Positions 54,284 through 63,288 of a stretch of DNA of 64,000 nt are shown here, one piece after another. Below the pieces are notes generated by a model. The model searched no databases. It saw nothing but the letters and a program-made list of their open reading frames with translations, and had not been told where the DNA came from. The DNA is from Skermanella aerolata KACC 11604. GTDB taxonomy: Bacteria > Pseudomonadota > Alphaproteobacteria > Azospirillales > Azospirillaceae. Each line of letters begins with the position of its first letter. Positions within the stretch are counted from its first letter, which is position 1. The DNA is taken from contig NZ_AVFK01000004.1 in the NCBI RefSeq assembly GCF_000936425.1, forward strand, positions 1-64,000, written 5' to 3'. The translations under genes were made by a program, and so were the position numbers.

Positions 54284-56059
54284 ATGACTTTCAGCCAGAT
54301 AGCGGCTTTCTCAATCGTCATTGTCATGGTCGGGTTGCTGATCTGGGACAAGATCCGCTACGACGTCGTGGCGCTCGGCGCTCTGCTTGCGGCGATAGCC
54401 TGCGGCATCGTCCCTCCCGACAAGGCCTTCACCGGATTCAGCGACGACATCGTGATCATCGTCGCGTCGGCCCTGGTGGTCAGCGCCGCTGTCGGTCGCT
54501 CCGGCATCGTCGAACTGATGATGCGGCCTTTCATTCCGCACATGAAGACCACCAGCTCGCAGGTCGGCATCCTGGTCAGCGTCGTGACGGTGCTGTCGGC
54601 CTTCATGAAGAATATCGGCGCCCTGGCGATCTTCATGCCGATCGCGTTCCAGATCTCGCGCCGGACCGGCAAGCCGGCCTCCCGCCTGCTGATGCCCCTG
54701 TCCTTCGGGTCGCTGCTCGGCGGACTGGCGACGCTGGTCGGCACCTCTCCCAACATCATCGTGTCGCGCATGCGCGAGGACATCGTGGGTGAGCCGTTCA
54801 CGATGTTCGATTTCGCGCCGGTCGGCATCGGTCTGGCGGTGGTCGGCATCGTCTTCCTGACCTTCGGATGGCGGCTGCTGCCACGCGCCGAACGGTCGGG
54901 AGCGGCGGGCGACGCCCAGTTCTCGATCGAGGACTACACGACCGAGGCCCGCCTGCCGCCTGAGTCGCCGCTGGTCGGCAAGACCGTGTTCGACCTGGAG
55001 AGCATGGCGGAAGCCGAGGTGACCGTCGTCGGCATCATTCGCGAGGGGTTCCGCCGCTACGTGCCTTCGGGCCACTGGACCCTGTTCGCCGGCGACGTCC
55101 TCGTGCTGGAAGGCGAGGCCCAGGCGCTGGAAAAGATCACGGTTGACGGCAAGCTGGAACTGGTCGGCCTGAAGGAGGGCGAGATCGCATCCGCCCGGCG
55201 CGGCGAGATCGGCATGGTCGAGGCGGTGGTGACCCAGGGCTCGCCACTGATCGGCAATTCCGCCGCCCAAGTCAGCCTGCGCGAACGGTTCGGCGTCAAC
55301 CTGCTGGCCCTCAGCCGGCGCGGGCGCCGAGTCAGCCAGCGCCTGCGCCGGGTGCGGTTCCAGCAGGGCGACCTGCTGGTACTCCATGGCAACAAGGACG
55401 CCATGCCCGACACGCTGGCGGAACTGGGCTGCCTGCCCCTGGCCGAGCGGAATGTCAGCCTCGGGCGGAAACGCCACCTGTACTTGCCCATCACGGTGCT
55501 TGCCATCGCCATGGCGCTGGTGGCGCTCCAGATGGTGACGGTCACTATAGCGTTCTTCGGGGCGGCGGTGATCCTTCTGCTGACCCGTGTCCTGACCCCG
55601 CGCGAGGCGTACGAGGTGGTCGACTGGCCGATCCTGATCCTGCTCGGTTCTCTGATCCCGGTCAGCGACGCCTTGCGCACCACCGGCGGCACCGACCTGA
55701 TCGCGGGTTGGCTTTCGGGCGCCGCCGGGGCGCTGCCGCCGATGGGAGCGCTGGCGCTGATCCTGACGGTCGCCATGGCCGTCACGCCTTTCCTCAACAA
55801 CGCCGCGACGGTGCTGGTGATGGCCCCGATCGGAGCCAGCCTGGCTGGCCAGCTCGGCCTCAACCCCGATCCGTTCCTGATGGCGGTGGCGGTCGGGGCC
55901 GCCTGCGATTTCCTCACGCCGATCGGTCACCAGTGCAATACGCTGGTGATGGGGCCGGGCGGATATCGGTTCGGGGATTACTGGCGACTGGGCCTGCCGC
56001 TGTCGGTGATCGTGATCACCCTGGGCACGTTCCTGATCGGCATGTTCTGGCCGATGTAG
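54284..56059 (+). CDS. SLC13 family permease with TrkA-C domains
   Basis: A 591-residue divalent-anion/sodium symporter family protein. It has N- and C-terminal halves of the transport domain with FGSLLGGLATLVGTSPNIIVS in the first and FLNNAATVLVMAPIGASLA, TPIGHQCNTLVMGPGGYRF in the second, the SNT/TNT-type hairpin motifs. Two RCK-C (TrkA-C) domains lie between (SPLVGKTVFDLESMAEAEVTVVGIIREG and GSPLIGNSAAQVSLRERFGVNLLALSRRG). It probably imports dicarboxylate, sulfate or a similar anion. ATG 54284 has AAGG upstream. Confidence 0.9.
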   Translation: MTFSQIAAFSIVIVMVGLLIWDKIRYDVVALGALLAAIACGIVPPDKAFTGFSDDIVIIVASALVVSAAVGRSGIVELMMRPFIPHMKTTSSQVGILVSVVTVLSAFMKNIGALAIFMPIAFQISRRTGKPASRLLMPLSFGSLLGGLATLVGTSPNIIVSRMREDIVGEPFTMFDFAPVGIGLAVVGIVFLTFGWRLLPRAERSGAAGDAQFSIEDYTTEARLPPESPLVGKTVFDLESMAEAEVTVVGIIREGFRRYVPSGHWTLFAGDVLVLEGEAQALEKITVDGKLELVGLKEGEIASARRGEIGMVEAVVTQGSPLIGNSAAQVSLRERFGVNLLALSRRGRRVSQRLRRVRFQQGDLLVLHGNKDAMPDTLAELGCLPLAERNVSLGRKRHLYLPITVLAIAMALVALQMVTVTIAFFGAAVILLLTRVLTPREAYEVVDWPILILLGSLIPVSDALRTTGGTDLIAGWLSGAAGALPPMGALALILTVAMAVTPFLNNAATVLVMAPIGASLAGQLGLNPDPFLMAVAVGAACDFLTPIGHQCNTLVMGPGGYRFGDYWRLGLPLSVIVITLGTFLIGMFWPM

Positions 56060-56137
56060 GAACCGGATTAACGTAAGCAGGCGACCGCCGGGAGAACCGA
56101 GATAGTCGGCGCTCCCGGCCAGGGGCCTGAAGCTCCC

Positions 56138-56263
56138 CTAAAGGGGAGTAGTCAGCACGAGCACCACCACGACAATGGCGGCGAGGACGAAAGCGGCCAA
56201 GCCGGTCGAGTAATTACGCCAGACGCGACGGATGTCGCCCTTGCGCCACGACTGGAGCCTCAC
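56138..56263 (-). CDS. 41-residue single-helix membrane protein downstream of cspA
   Basis: From GTG 56263, with GGGAGG five bases upstream, the frame encodes 41 residues ending at TAG 56138-56140: a charged N-terminal part (RLQSWRKGDIRRVWRNYSTG) and one strongly hydrophobic helix (LAAFVLAAIVVVVLVLTTPL). It lies 49 bases after the cspA stop on the same strand and is probably co-transcribed. Positive-inside topology is predicted. It is not annotated by length-based finders. Confidence 0.6.
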   Translation of the reverse strand: MRLQSWRKGDIRRVWRNYSTGLAAFVLAAIVVVVLVLTTPL

Positions 56264-56312
56264 GGCCGCCTCCCAATCCTTGTCCTGAAGGCCGTCCCGA
56301 ATTGCGCCAGAC

Positions 56313-56522
56313 TTAGACGCGCTTCAGGTTGACAGCCGAGGTCTTGCCCTTGCGGGGGTCGTTCTCGAGGTCGAAGCTAACCGCGTCGCCATCGTTCAGG
56401 CCGTTCATGCCCGAACGCTCGACGGCGGAGATGTGAACGAATACGTCCGGTCCACCCTGGTCAGGCTGGATAAAGCCATATCCCTTGGTCGCATTGAACC
56501 ACTTGACGGTACCTGTCGGCAT
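56313..56522 (-). CDS. cspA: Cold shock protein (CspA family)
   Basis: A 69-residue nucleic-acid chaperone, full length for the family. The RNP-like motifs KGYGFIQP and DVFVHISAV and the start GTVKWFNATKGYGF are diagnostic. ATG 56522 has GGGAGA upstream. It has a leader of more than 100 bases before the divergent membrane gene, as is usual for cold-shock mRNAs. A 41-residue membrane protein gene follows. Confidence 0.96.
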   Translation of the reverse strand: MPTGTVKWFNATKGYGFIQPDQGGPDVFVHISAVERSGMNGLNDGDAVSFDLENDPRKGKTSAVNLKRV

Positions 56523-56760
56523 TTTCTGGTCTCCCTGACCGTATTTTGAAGTCCACCAACCCTGTCCCGCCGCACGGCCGGTTGCAAGCCGCAAATATCA
56601 CGATTGGCGCGCGCGACAGTGGTATTCCTTCTCGCCAGTCCTGTTTGCATCCCAACCGTGCAAGCGTAACCTTATCTCGACTCACATGTTTTGTCATCAC
56701 TGCGGCTTGAGGCAGTGGGTTTCCGTAACGTTTCGCTCAAGAGCTGAGGATATTTTAGAG

Positions 56761-57699
56761 ATGACAGGACATCGGCCGGTTAGAGAGGGCGTCTACGATA
56801 CGTCCGGCGGAACTGGGAACTACAGGGGTAACCTGGGCGGCACCGTCGCGGTGCAGCCGGGACTTTACCGGCGAATTTCCTGGGGCGCCGTGATCGGCGG
56901 CGTGCTCATGGTGGTGGCGATCCAGCTTCTGCTGAGCATGCTGGGGATCGGCATCGGGATGACGACGATCGATCCCGCACAGGGGGCAGCCGGTTCGCCC
57001 GAGGCCAGCACGCTCAGCATCGGCGCCGTGGTCTGGTGGGCGGTCAGCTACCTGGTGGCGCTGGTCATAGGCGGTTATGTCGCGGCCCGTCTGGCCGGGG
57101 CGTGGGAGAAGACCGACGGCGTGCTCCATGGCCTGCTGACCTGGGCGCTGGCGCTGGTCGTCAGCTTCTGGCTTCTGACCTCGGCCATCGGCAGCGTGAT
57201 CGGCGGCGCCTTCAACGTGTTCGGCAACGCTGTTTCCGGCATATCGAGCACGGTCGCCGATGCCGCACCGCAGGTCGCCAACGCCACCGGGCTGTCGGCC
57301 GAGCAGGTGCAGCAGCAGGTCCAGGAACTGCTGCGTCCGGCCGACCAGACGAATCAGAGCCCCGAGGCAGCCCAGCGCGAGCTGGTGTCGCTGGCTCCGA
57401 AGATCGTGGCGGGCGGTCCGGAAGCCGATCAGGCGCAGCAGCGGGCGATCCAGATCGTCAGCCAGCAGTCCGGCATCAGCGAGGAGGATGCCCGCGCCCG
57501 GATCGAACAGCTTCGCCAGCAGGCGGAACAGACCGCGCAGCAGGCGGAGCAGACGGCCCGGCAGGCGGCCGACGTCACGGCCGACACCGTGTCCCAGGCG
57601 TCCATCTACGGGTTCGGAGCGCTGCTCCTGGGCGCCATCGCGGCCGCCATCGGCGGCTCGTCCGGCACCCGGCGCCGCGAGGACCTGAACGCGATCTAA
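56761..57699 (+). CDS. Multi-pass membrane protein with coiled-coil loop (PhnA-like/YrzE-type)
   Basis: A 312-residue protein. Hydrophobic segments at about residues 38-65 (WGAVIGGVLMVVAIQLLLSMLGIGIGM), 85-110 (VVWWAVSYLVALVIGGYVAARLAG) and 115-145 (LLTWALALVVSFWLLTSAIGSVIGG) are followed by a 120-residue, Gln/Ala-rich soluble loop (QQQVQELLRPADQ, EEDARARIEQLRQQAEQTAQQ) and a last helix (IYGFGALLLGAIAAAIGG). Such proteins are often labelled PhnA-like or YrzE family without known role. ATG 56761 begins the conserved part. A terminator follows at 57737. Confidence 0.7.
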   Translation: MTGHRPVREGVYDTSGGTGNYRGNLGGTVAVQPGLYRRISWGAVIGGVLMVVAIQLLLSMLGIGIGMTTIDPAQGAAGSPEASTLSIGAVVWWAVSYLVALVIGGYVAARLAGAWEKTDGVLHGLLTWALALVVSFWLLTSAIGSVIGGAFNVFGNAVSGISSTVADAAPQVANATGLSAEQVQQQVQELLRPADQTNQSPEAAQRELVSLAPKIVAGGPEADQAQQRAIQIVSQQSGISEEDARARIEQLRQQAEQTAQQAEQTARQAADVTADTVSQASIYGFGALLLGAIAAAIGGSSGTRRREDLNAI

Positions 57700-57736
57700 C
57701 CCCGGTTATTATGGGTTAACCCTTACGGTGATAAGA

Positions 57737-57772
57737 TGCGGTCCTCCCGTCAATGGAGGGCCGCGTTTTGTC
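57737..57772 (+). terminator. Intrinsic terminator after the membrane protein gene
   Basis: GCGGTCCTCC (57737-57746) pairs with GGAGGGCCGC (57754-57763) with one G-T wobble around CGTCAAT, followed by GTTTTGTC. This is a strong rho-independent terminator 38 bases after the stop of the membrane protein gene. Confidence 0.82.
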
Positions 57773-57950
57773 TTCTACCTCTTGGCTTCTGGTGTGCATC
57801 TATCTCATGGTCGCCGCCGTAAGCGTCCTGGAAACAGGCTTTTCGGTCCAAAAAAGGACTCAATGGTCTTTCCTGCCGGTCTGTATCGTAGCGCTTCTCC
57901 ATGGTCTCGGATGGCCGCTCCGCATGGCCGCGGGCGCCAGGCGGCCGTGA
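57753..57950 (+). CDS. Doubtful small membrane protein ORF
   Basis: A 65-residue frame with two hydrophobic segments (WLLVCIYLMVAAVSVLETGF and PVCIVALLHGLGW). Its ATG 57753 lies in the loop of the terminator hairpin and no convincing ribosome site precedes it; GTG 57792 is a possible internal start. It may be coding on a promoter inside this region or be a chance frame. Confidence 0.3.
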   Translation: MEGRVLSSTSWLLVCIYLMVAAVSVLETGFSVQKRTQWSFLPVCIVALLHGLGWPLRMAAGARRP

Positions 57951-58038
57951 CTGCCCAATCTATTAGTTAACTCATTATTAACTACGCAGACGCAGCTTTA
58001 GCCGAGTTGACTGGTCCCTGGTTGATCTCGGGTGGGCG

Positions 58039-58653
58039 ATGGATTCGATCGATTTTACTTCCGGTGAAGTTTCGGACGTTGTGACCTGGAATCAGGCCGG
58101 CTTTCTGAAGCCGCAACGCAAGCTTTCCCAGTACCTCTTTCTCTACGTGGCGCCTTCGATGGCAGCCGGGCTCGGACTTTTCACCTCGAAGCCGTTCGAG
58201 GCGGGGGCCACCGTCCTCACCGTGACCGATCCCGATTATCTGGCGCAGGCGATGAGCCATGCGGAGATCACGGCGGCCGGGTTCAGCCACGCCGACATCT
58301 TCCAGGTGGGAAGCGATCTGTTCATCCCGCCTTATGGCGGACCGGACGACTTCACCAACCATAGCTGCGAACCGAACTGCGGCCTGAAGGTCCGTCCCGA
58401 CGGCTTCTCGATGGTGGCCCTGTACGATATCGAGGCGAACGAGGAACTGACCTACGACTACTCGACCCATCAGGAGCATCCGCTGGAAGATATGGACTGC
58501 GCCTGCGGGTCGCGCGGCTGCCGGCGCGTGGTGCGCAGTTTCTCGACCCTGCCGAAGCCTCTCCGCCGCCGCTACCTGTCCCTGGGCATCGTCGCCGACT
58601 TCGCCGCCGAGATGGCGCTGATCGCGGCCGAAGGCTCGGATTGCCGCTTCTAG
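58039..58653 (+). CDS. SET domain protein lysine methyltransferase-like protein
   Basis: A 204-residue bacterial SET protein. AAGLGLFTSKPFEAGATVLTV, the catalytic NHSCEPNCGLKV (residues about 106-117), and ELTYDYSTHQEHP (about 134-146) are the SET core motifs, with a post-SET cluster CACGSRGCRR (about 154-163). It should transfer methyl from SAM to a protein lysine. The gene begins a four-gene run with the transporter-HEAT-cNMP fusion, a CHASE4 kinase and a response regulator; 31 bases separate it from the fusion gene. Confidence 0.88.
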   Translation: MDSIDFTSGEVSDVVTWNQAGFLKPQRKLSQYLFLYVAPSMAAGLGLFTSKPFEAGATVLTVTDPDYLAQAMSHAEITAAGFSHADIFQVGSDLFIPPYGGPDDFTNHSCEPNCGLKVRPDGFSMVALYDIEANEELTYDYSTHQEHPLEDMDCACGSRGCRRVVRSFSTLPKPLRRRYLSLGIVADFAAEMALIAAEGSDCRF

Positions 58654-58684
58654 GGGCCGGCGGCGGTCCTCCCTGGTCACGGGC

Positions 58685-61348
58685 ATGGTCATGGATGTGG
58701 ATGTGATCAAGCCGCCTAAGCTGGTTGCCACCGCACTCCGGCGTCATCTCGCTTTCCCCGCCTGCGTCGTCGAGCTGGCCGTGCTCGGGTCCCTGCTCTC
58801 CGGTTCCATCCTGATCCTGACGACCAGCGGCGCCGCCCTGTTCCTGGCGAACGAGGGCAGCGAGTCGATGCCCGTCTTCTACGTCCTGCTTGCGGCGGTC
58901 TCGATCCCGCTGGCGTCGGGGGTGTCCGCCGTGCTGTCGCGCTGGCTGACGCTCCAGGTCTCGGCGGCGCTTTGCCTTGCCTCGGCGCTGCTGGCCTTGG
59001 CGCTGTGGGGCATGGCGGCCGCCGAGATGCCGGGGGCAGCCTATGCGGCCTATATCGCGGCCTACAGCCTCGAGATCCTCTACGACACGCTGTTCTGGCT
59101 GCTGGCGTCGGAATACCTGACCACCCTCGACACGAAGCGGTACGCGGCGCAGCTCGCCATGGCGTTCGGCGCGGGCGGGGTGGGCGGCGGCATGCTGGCG
59201 TCGCTGCTCTCGCAGTACATCGCGACGCAGACCCTGCTGCTGGTGGCGGGCTTTCTGTTCGTCCTGTCTTTCCTCCAATGCGTCCGCATTGGCCGGCGGC
59301 TGACCCGGCTCGGCGACGGCGAGGACGAGGAGGAAGGCGAGGGCGGCGTGCTGGAAGCCGTCCGTGCCCTGGCCGGCACGGTCAGGAGCTTCCCGCTGGT
59401 GGGCGCCATCTGCGGCGGTATCCTGCTGATGTCCGCGCTGTTCTGCCTCCAGGACTATCTGGCCATGACCGTCTATGCCGAGTCCTATGCCGACGAGGAC
59501 GATCTGGCGGGTTTCCTCGCCGTGGTCTACTCGGCCCAGCAGGCGGCCGAGCTGGTCATACTGGCGCTGTTCGGCCGTATCGTGCTGGAACGCGGCGGGC
59601 CGCTGCCGCGCAACCTGATCTTCCCGCTGACGACGCTGCTCAGCCTGTGCGGCCTCTTCCTGTTCTGGGGCCTGCCGGCGGCGGTGGTCATGCACATGAA
59701 CGCCAACGCGGTGTCCAACGCGATCTTCGAGCCGGTCAAGACGCTGAACTACGCCGCGATCCCGTACCGCGTGCTGGGACAGGTCCGCATGCTGGCCGAA
59801 GGTGTCATCTACCCGGCCGGCATCGCCCTGTCCGGCATCGGGCTGATCTGGCTCCAGTCGATGGCGGAGCCGCGCACCACCCTGATAGTCGCCATCGCCC
59901 TGGCCGTGCTGTTCGTCGCTGTTTGCTCCGCCGTCGGGGCGGGTTTCCTGCCGAGCCTGCTGCGCAGCCTGCGCCAGCGTGCGGCGGTTCCCGCCGCGCA
60001 GTTGGGGAAAGCCGGTATGAACCGCTTCTCCCAGGCCGACATCCAGCGGCTGGAAAACCATCCCGATCCCCAGGTAAGGCTCTACGCCGCCGATCTGCGC
60101 AACCGCTTCGGAGGGGAGAGGCGGGCACCGGTGGCGCCGCTGCCGGGACGCTGCATCCGGACCGTCGCGCGCGACCTGGAGCATCGCTCGGCCGAAACTC
60201 GGCAGGCGGCGGCAGAGGCGCTGGGGCGTTTCGGCGATGCCGCCATCGGGGAAGCGGTGCTCCGGCTGATGTCTCCCCGGTCCGAAGTGGCGCATGCCGC
60301 GATCCTGGCGCTCGGCTCCATCGGGTCCAGGCGCGCACGGCGTCTCCTGCTCGACCATCTGCGCCCCCTTTACCGGCAGGCCCGCCGCAACCTGCATGGC
60401 CTGGCGGCGATGCGCGGCTTCGGCGATTCAGCGGAGCTGGCCTCCGCGGAACTGGTCGAGGTGCTGGCGGCTGCCCTGTCGGCCAGCAACCGGCGGATCA
60501 TCTGGCGCGTGCTGATGGTCAAGGCGGCGCTGGGCAGCCGGCGTGATATCCGGCTGCTTCACAGCCTCGCGCATTCGTCCGACGCCCGCGTGCGCGCGGA
60601 CGCCATAGAGGCGCTGTCCAGCATGCCCACTGGCCGCTTCATCCGCCCGGTCCTGTCGCTGCTGGAGGCGGGATCGAACGGTCCTCAGTCCGACATCCCC
60701 GCGACCGATGCGGCGGGAGCGCTTTTGATGGCAGCCGAATCGGACCGCTGGACGCGTCTGCTTGCCGCCAAGCTGCTCGAAGGCGGCCCTCTCGAAGGGT
60801 TGCCCACAAACAAGATCGCAGTCACCGCGACGGAGGGAGAACAAGCCATGCTCGATCTCATCCTGTTCCTCAAGTCGGTCCCGCTGTTCCAGGCGTTGAC
60901 GCTGGAGGAGATCGCCGACCTTGCCGAACGGGCGGAAACCACCAGCCTCGCCGCTGGCCGCGTCGTGTTCGAGGCCGGTGCCGCGGTCCGGCATTTCTCG
61001 GTCATCCGAAGCGGCACGGTCGAACTGCGCATCCACGGCGTCGCCGTCGATACGATCACGCGCGGCGCCTCGTTCGGGGAGAACGCCTTTATCGAGGATG
61101 CCCGCCACGCGGTGTCCGGCTTCGCCGTCACCGAACTGGTCGTCATGCGGTTCCACCGGGCGGTGATCGCCGATCTGGTGGCCGAACACCCGCTGGTCCT
61201 GCCGCCTGTCCTGGACGAATGGCAGCAGCGGGTGGCACGCCTTTATTCACGGCTGGCCGACCAGTCGGCCGGCGCGCAGCCGCAGCAGCGGCTGCACCTG
61301 ATCCATATCGCCGAAGAAAAAAACCGGAGCCCGGACGAATGCGCCTGA
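58685..61348 (+). CDS. Tlc-like membrane transporter fused to HEAT repeats and a cyclic-nucleotide-binding domain
   Basis: An 887-residue protein with three parts. Residues about 20-420 are a 12-helix MFS/nucleotide-transporter-like domain; FYVLLAAVSIPLASG, YDTLFWLLASEYL and NAIFEPVKTLNYAAIPYRVLGQVRMLAEG recall ATP/ADP translocase (Tlc) proteins. Residues about 440-690 are helical repeats (QVRLYAADLRNRF, RQAAAEALGRFGDAAIGEAVLRL, HAAILALGSIGSRRARRLLLDHL, VRADAIEALSSM), HEAT-like. Residues about 720-850 are a cNMP-binding domain (VPLFQALTLEEIADLAERAETTSLAAGRVVFEAGAAVRHFSVIRSGTVELRI, ASFGENAFIEDARHAV). Such fusions are known in some bacteria; the ligand is unknown. Confidence 0.85.
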   Translation: MVMDVDVIKPPKLVATALRRHLAFPACVVELAVLGSLLSGSILILTTSGAALFLANEGSESMPVFYVLLAAVSIPLASGVSAVLSRWLTLQVSAALCLASALLALALWGMAAAEMPGAAYAAYIAAYSLEILYDTLFWLLASEYLTTLDTKRYAAQLAMAFGAGGVGGGMLASLLSQYIATQTLLLVAGFLFVLSFLQCVRIGRRLTRLGDGEDEEEGEGGVLEAVRALAGTVRSFPLVGAICGGILLMSALFCLQDYLAMTVYAESYADEDDLAGFLAVVYSAQQAAELVILALFGRIVLERGGPLPRNLIFPLTTLLSLCGLFLFWGLPAAVVMHMNANAVSNAIFEPVKTLNYAAIPYRVLGQVRMLAEGVIYPAGIALSGIGLIWLQSMAEPRTTLIVAIALAVLFVAVCSAVGAGFLPSLLRSLRQRAAVPAAQLGKAGMNRFSQADIQRLENHPDPQVRLYAADLRNRFGGERRAPVAPLPGRCIRTVARDLEHRSAETRQAAAEALGRFGDAAIGEAVLRLMSPRSEVAHAAILALGSIGSRRARRLLLDHLRPLYRQARRNLHGLAAMRGFGDSAELASAELVEVLAAALSASNRRIIWRVLMVKAALGSRRDIRLLHSLAHSSDARVRADAIEALSSMPTGRFIRPVLSLLEAGSNGPQSDIPATDAAGALLMAAESDRWTRLLAAKLLEGGPLEGLPTNKIAVTATEGEQAMLDLILFLKSVPLFQALTLEEIADLAERAETTSLAAGRVVFEAGAAVRHFSVIRSGTVELRIHGVAVDTITRGASFGENAFIEDARHAVSGFAVTELVVMRFHRAVIADLVAEHPLVLPPVLDEWQQRVARLYSRLADQSAGAQPQQRLHLIHIAEEKNRSPDECA

Positions 61349-63288
61349 TCCATCGCGTCATCTTCATCCTGTCGGCGGCGGCATTCGCCATGCTGGTCGG
61401 CAACGCCCTGATCCTGCACCTCCTGGTCGGCGAGGAATTCAAGAACCTGGAAAGCGAGCTTGCGGTCCGCAACGCCAACCGCGCGGTCGACGCGGTATCC
61501 AACAATCTGGCGCATCTGCGGTCCTCGGCCATGGACTGGGCGGCCTGGGACAGCAGCTACGCGTTCATGCAGGGCGAGAACGCCCAGGAATTCGTGGATC
61601 AGAACCTGATGTTCCAGAGCTTCCAGGGCATCCAGGTCAACCTGATGTATTTCCTTCGCTATGACGGGACCGTGGTGTGGGGCGGCATCTACGATCTGGC
61701 GACAGGCGAGACGATGGACCTGCCCGAATTTCCGTCGGACCGGCTGCCGCCCGACCGCCTGGCCTTGCTCCACGAGGGGGAGGGCGAGGACGAACCGGAC
61801 CGGTCCGGGATCATGCTGACCGGCAAAGGCCCCATGCTGGTGGTCGGTGCTCCGATCCATCGGGCTGACGGCACCGGATCGGCGGCCGGCATACTGGTCC
61901 TCGGGCGTTTCCTCGACAACGGCCTGATCGACCGGCTGGGCCGTCAGGTCCATGCCCGCTTCACGCTGGACCCGATCGGCCAGCGCCAGTCGCCGATCAA
62001 GGTGCAGGAGCCGACCGGTGAGATCTCCACGGACGAAGAGGAAGACCGGTCCGGCAGGGAGCGCCCCAGCATAGTGGTGGAAGGCGGTCAGCTCCGGGTG
62101 CGGAGCGTGCTCCAGGACATTGCGGGCAGCCCCGCCCTCGTGCTCGAAACCAACTATGCCCGGAGCATCAGCGCCGCCGGCGACAGCATGGTCAACTACG
62201 TGCTGGCGCTGATGGGCGGAGTGCTGGGGATCACCGGTCTCGCAATCCTGCTGATGCTCAACGGCACGGTCCTCAAGCCGGTCGCCCGGCTGATGGACCG
62301 GGTGCTGGAAGCGCGCGGCGCCACGTCGGGGCCAAAGGCTGAAAAGGGCGACAGCGGGGAAGGCGCTTCGGACGAGATCGCGATCCTGAGCGCGGAGTTC
62401 GAACGCACGCTGGCCCAGCTAGAGGAGACCCGGAACCGGCTGGTCGAGCAGAGTTTCTATACCGGCGCCGCAGAACTGGTCGGCGGCATGACCCACAATG
62501 TGCGGAACGCCCTGACGCCGATCTCGATCAAGCTTTGGCATATCGGTCGGGCGCTCGACATGGCGCATTTGGACAAGATGGAGGCGGCGGTGGCCAAGGT
62601 CGCCGAGGCCGCGGCGGACCGCCGCGACTGCGAACTGGCCGTGACGTACCTGAAGGCCTGCATGGAGCATCTGCGGACCAGTCACTCCACCATCGAGACC
62701 GATCTCAGCGTGATCGGCGATCAGGCGACGCATATCGAACAGATCTTCTATGACCATGAGCGGTTCAGCCGTGCTAAACGTCAGGTTGAAACAATCGACG
62801 TCGTCGGCGTGATCGAAGAGGCGTCCAAACTGTTGCAGCATGGTGACGCCGTAAAGATCGAAGTCGCTCCGGGGATCGGAAAGCTGCCGCAGGTACGCGG
62901 ACACCATGTCGTCCTGACCCAGGTTTTCGGCAATCTGGTGGTCAATGCGGAGGAAGCGATCATGGCCGGAGGACGCACCGCGGGAAAGATAATGATAGAC
63001 GGCAAGGTCGTCACCACCGACGGCAGCGATATGGTGGAACTGCATTTTACCGATGACGGGCAGGGCATCCCCGAGGACAAGCTCGACCGCATCTTCGAGC
63101 GGGGTTATTCGACCCGCCGCGCCCATAGCGGCGGGATCGGCCTGCACTGGTGCGCCAATAGCCTGGCCGGCATGGGCGGAGGCATCTGGGCGACCAGCGA
63201 GGGCGTAGGCAGGGGCGCCACCATGGTCGTCCGGCTGCCGGTCAAGAAACGTGTGTTCAAGTTCGACGAGTTGAGAGAAAGCGCATGA
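61339..63288 (+). CDS. CHASE4 sensor histidine kinase
   Basis: A 649-residue membrane kinase. Transmembrane helix at about residues 8-30; CHASE4 periplasmic domain (SSAMDWAAWDSSYAFMQGENAQEFVDQNLMF, LRYDGTVVWGGIYDLATGE); second helix at about 285-310; HAMP-like linker; HisKA variant GGMTHNVRNALTPISIKLWHI (His near residue 385), then HATPase motifs NLVVNAEEAI, DDGQGIPEDKLDRIFERGYSTRR and GGIGLHWCANSL. The Asn after the His (HNVRN) is characteristic of a subgroup of kinases. ATG 61339 lies inside the last 10 bases of the fusion gene, so translation is coupled. Confidence 0.92.
   Translation: MRLIHRVIFILSAAAFAMLVGNALILHLLVGEEFKNLESELAVRNANRAVDAVSNNLAHLRSSAMDWAAWDSSYAFMQGENAQEFVDQNLMFQSFQGIQVNLMYFLRYDGTVVWGGIYDLATGETMDLPEFPSDRLPPDRLALLHEGEGEDEPDRSGIMLTGKGPMLVVGAPIHRADGTGSAAGILVLGRFLDNGLIDRLGRQVHARFTLDPIGQRQSPIKVQEPTGEISTDEEEDRSGRERPSIVVEGGQLRVRSVLQDIAGSPALVLETNYARSISAAGDSMVNYVLALMGGVLGITGLAILLMLNGTVLKPVARLMDRVLEARGATSGPKAEKGDSGEGASDEIAILSAEFERTLAQLEETRNRLVEQSFYTGAAELVGGMTHNVRNALTPISIKLWHIGRALDMAHLDKMEAAVAKVAEAAADRRDCELAVTYLKACMEHLRTSHSTIETDLSVIGDQATHIEQIFYDHERFSRAKRQVETIDVVGVIEEASKLLQHGDAVKIEVAPGIGKLPQVRGHHVVLTQVFGNLVVNAEEAIMAGGRTAGKIMIDGKVVTTDGSDMVELHFTDDGQGIPEDKLDRIFERGYSTRRAHSGGIGLHWCANSLAGMGGGIWATSEGVGRGATMVVRLPVKKRVFKFDELRESA

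Noticed and set aside
58352-60397. 681-residue open frame on the minus strand
   Set aside because: It is antisense to the SET and transporter-HEAT-cNMP genes. Its translation is Gln/Arg/Gly-rich low complexity, as is usual for antisense frames in GC-rich DNA.
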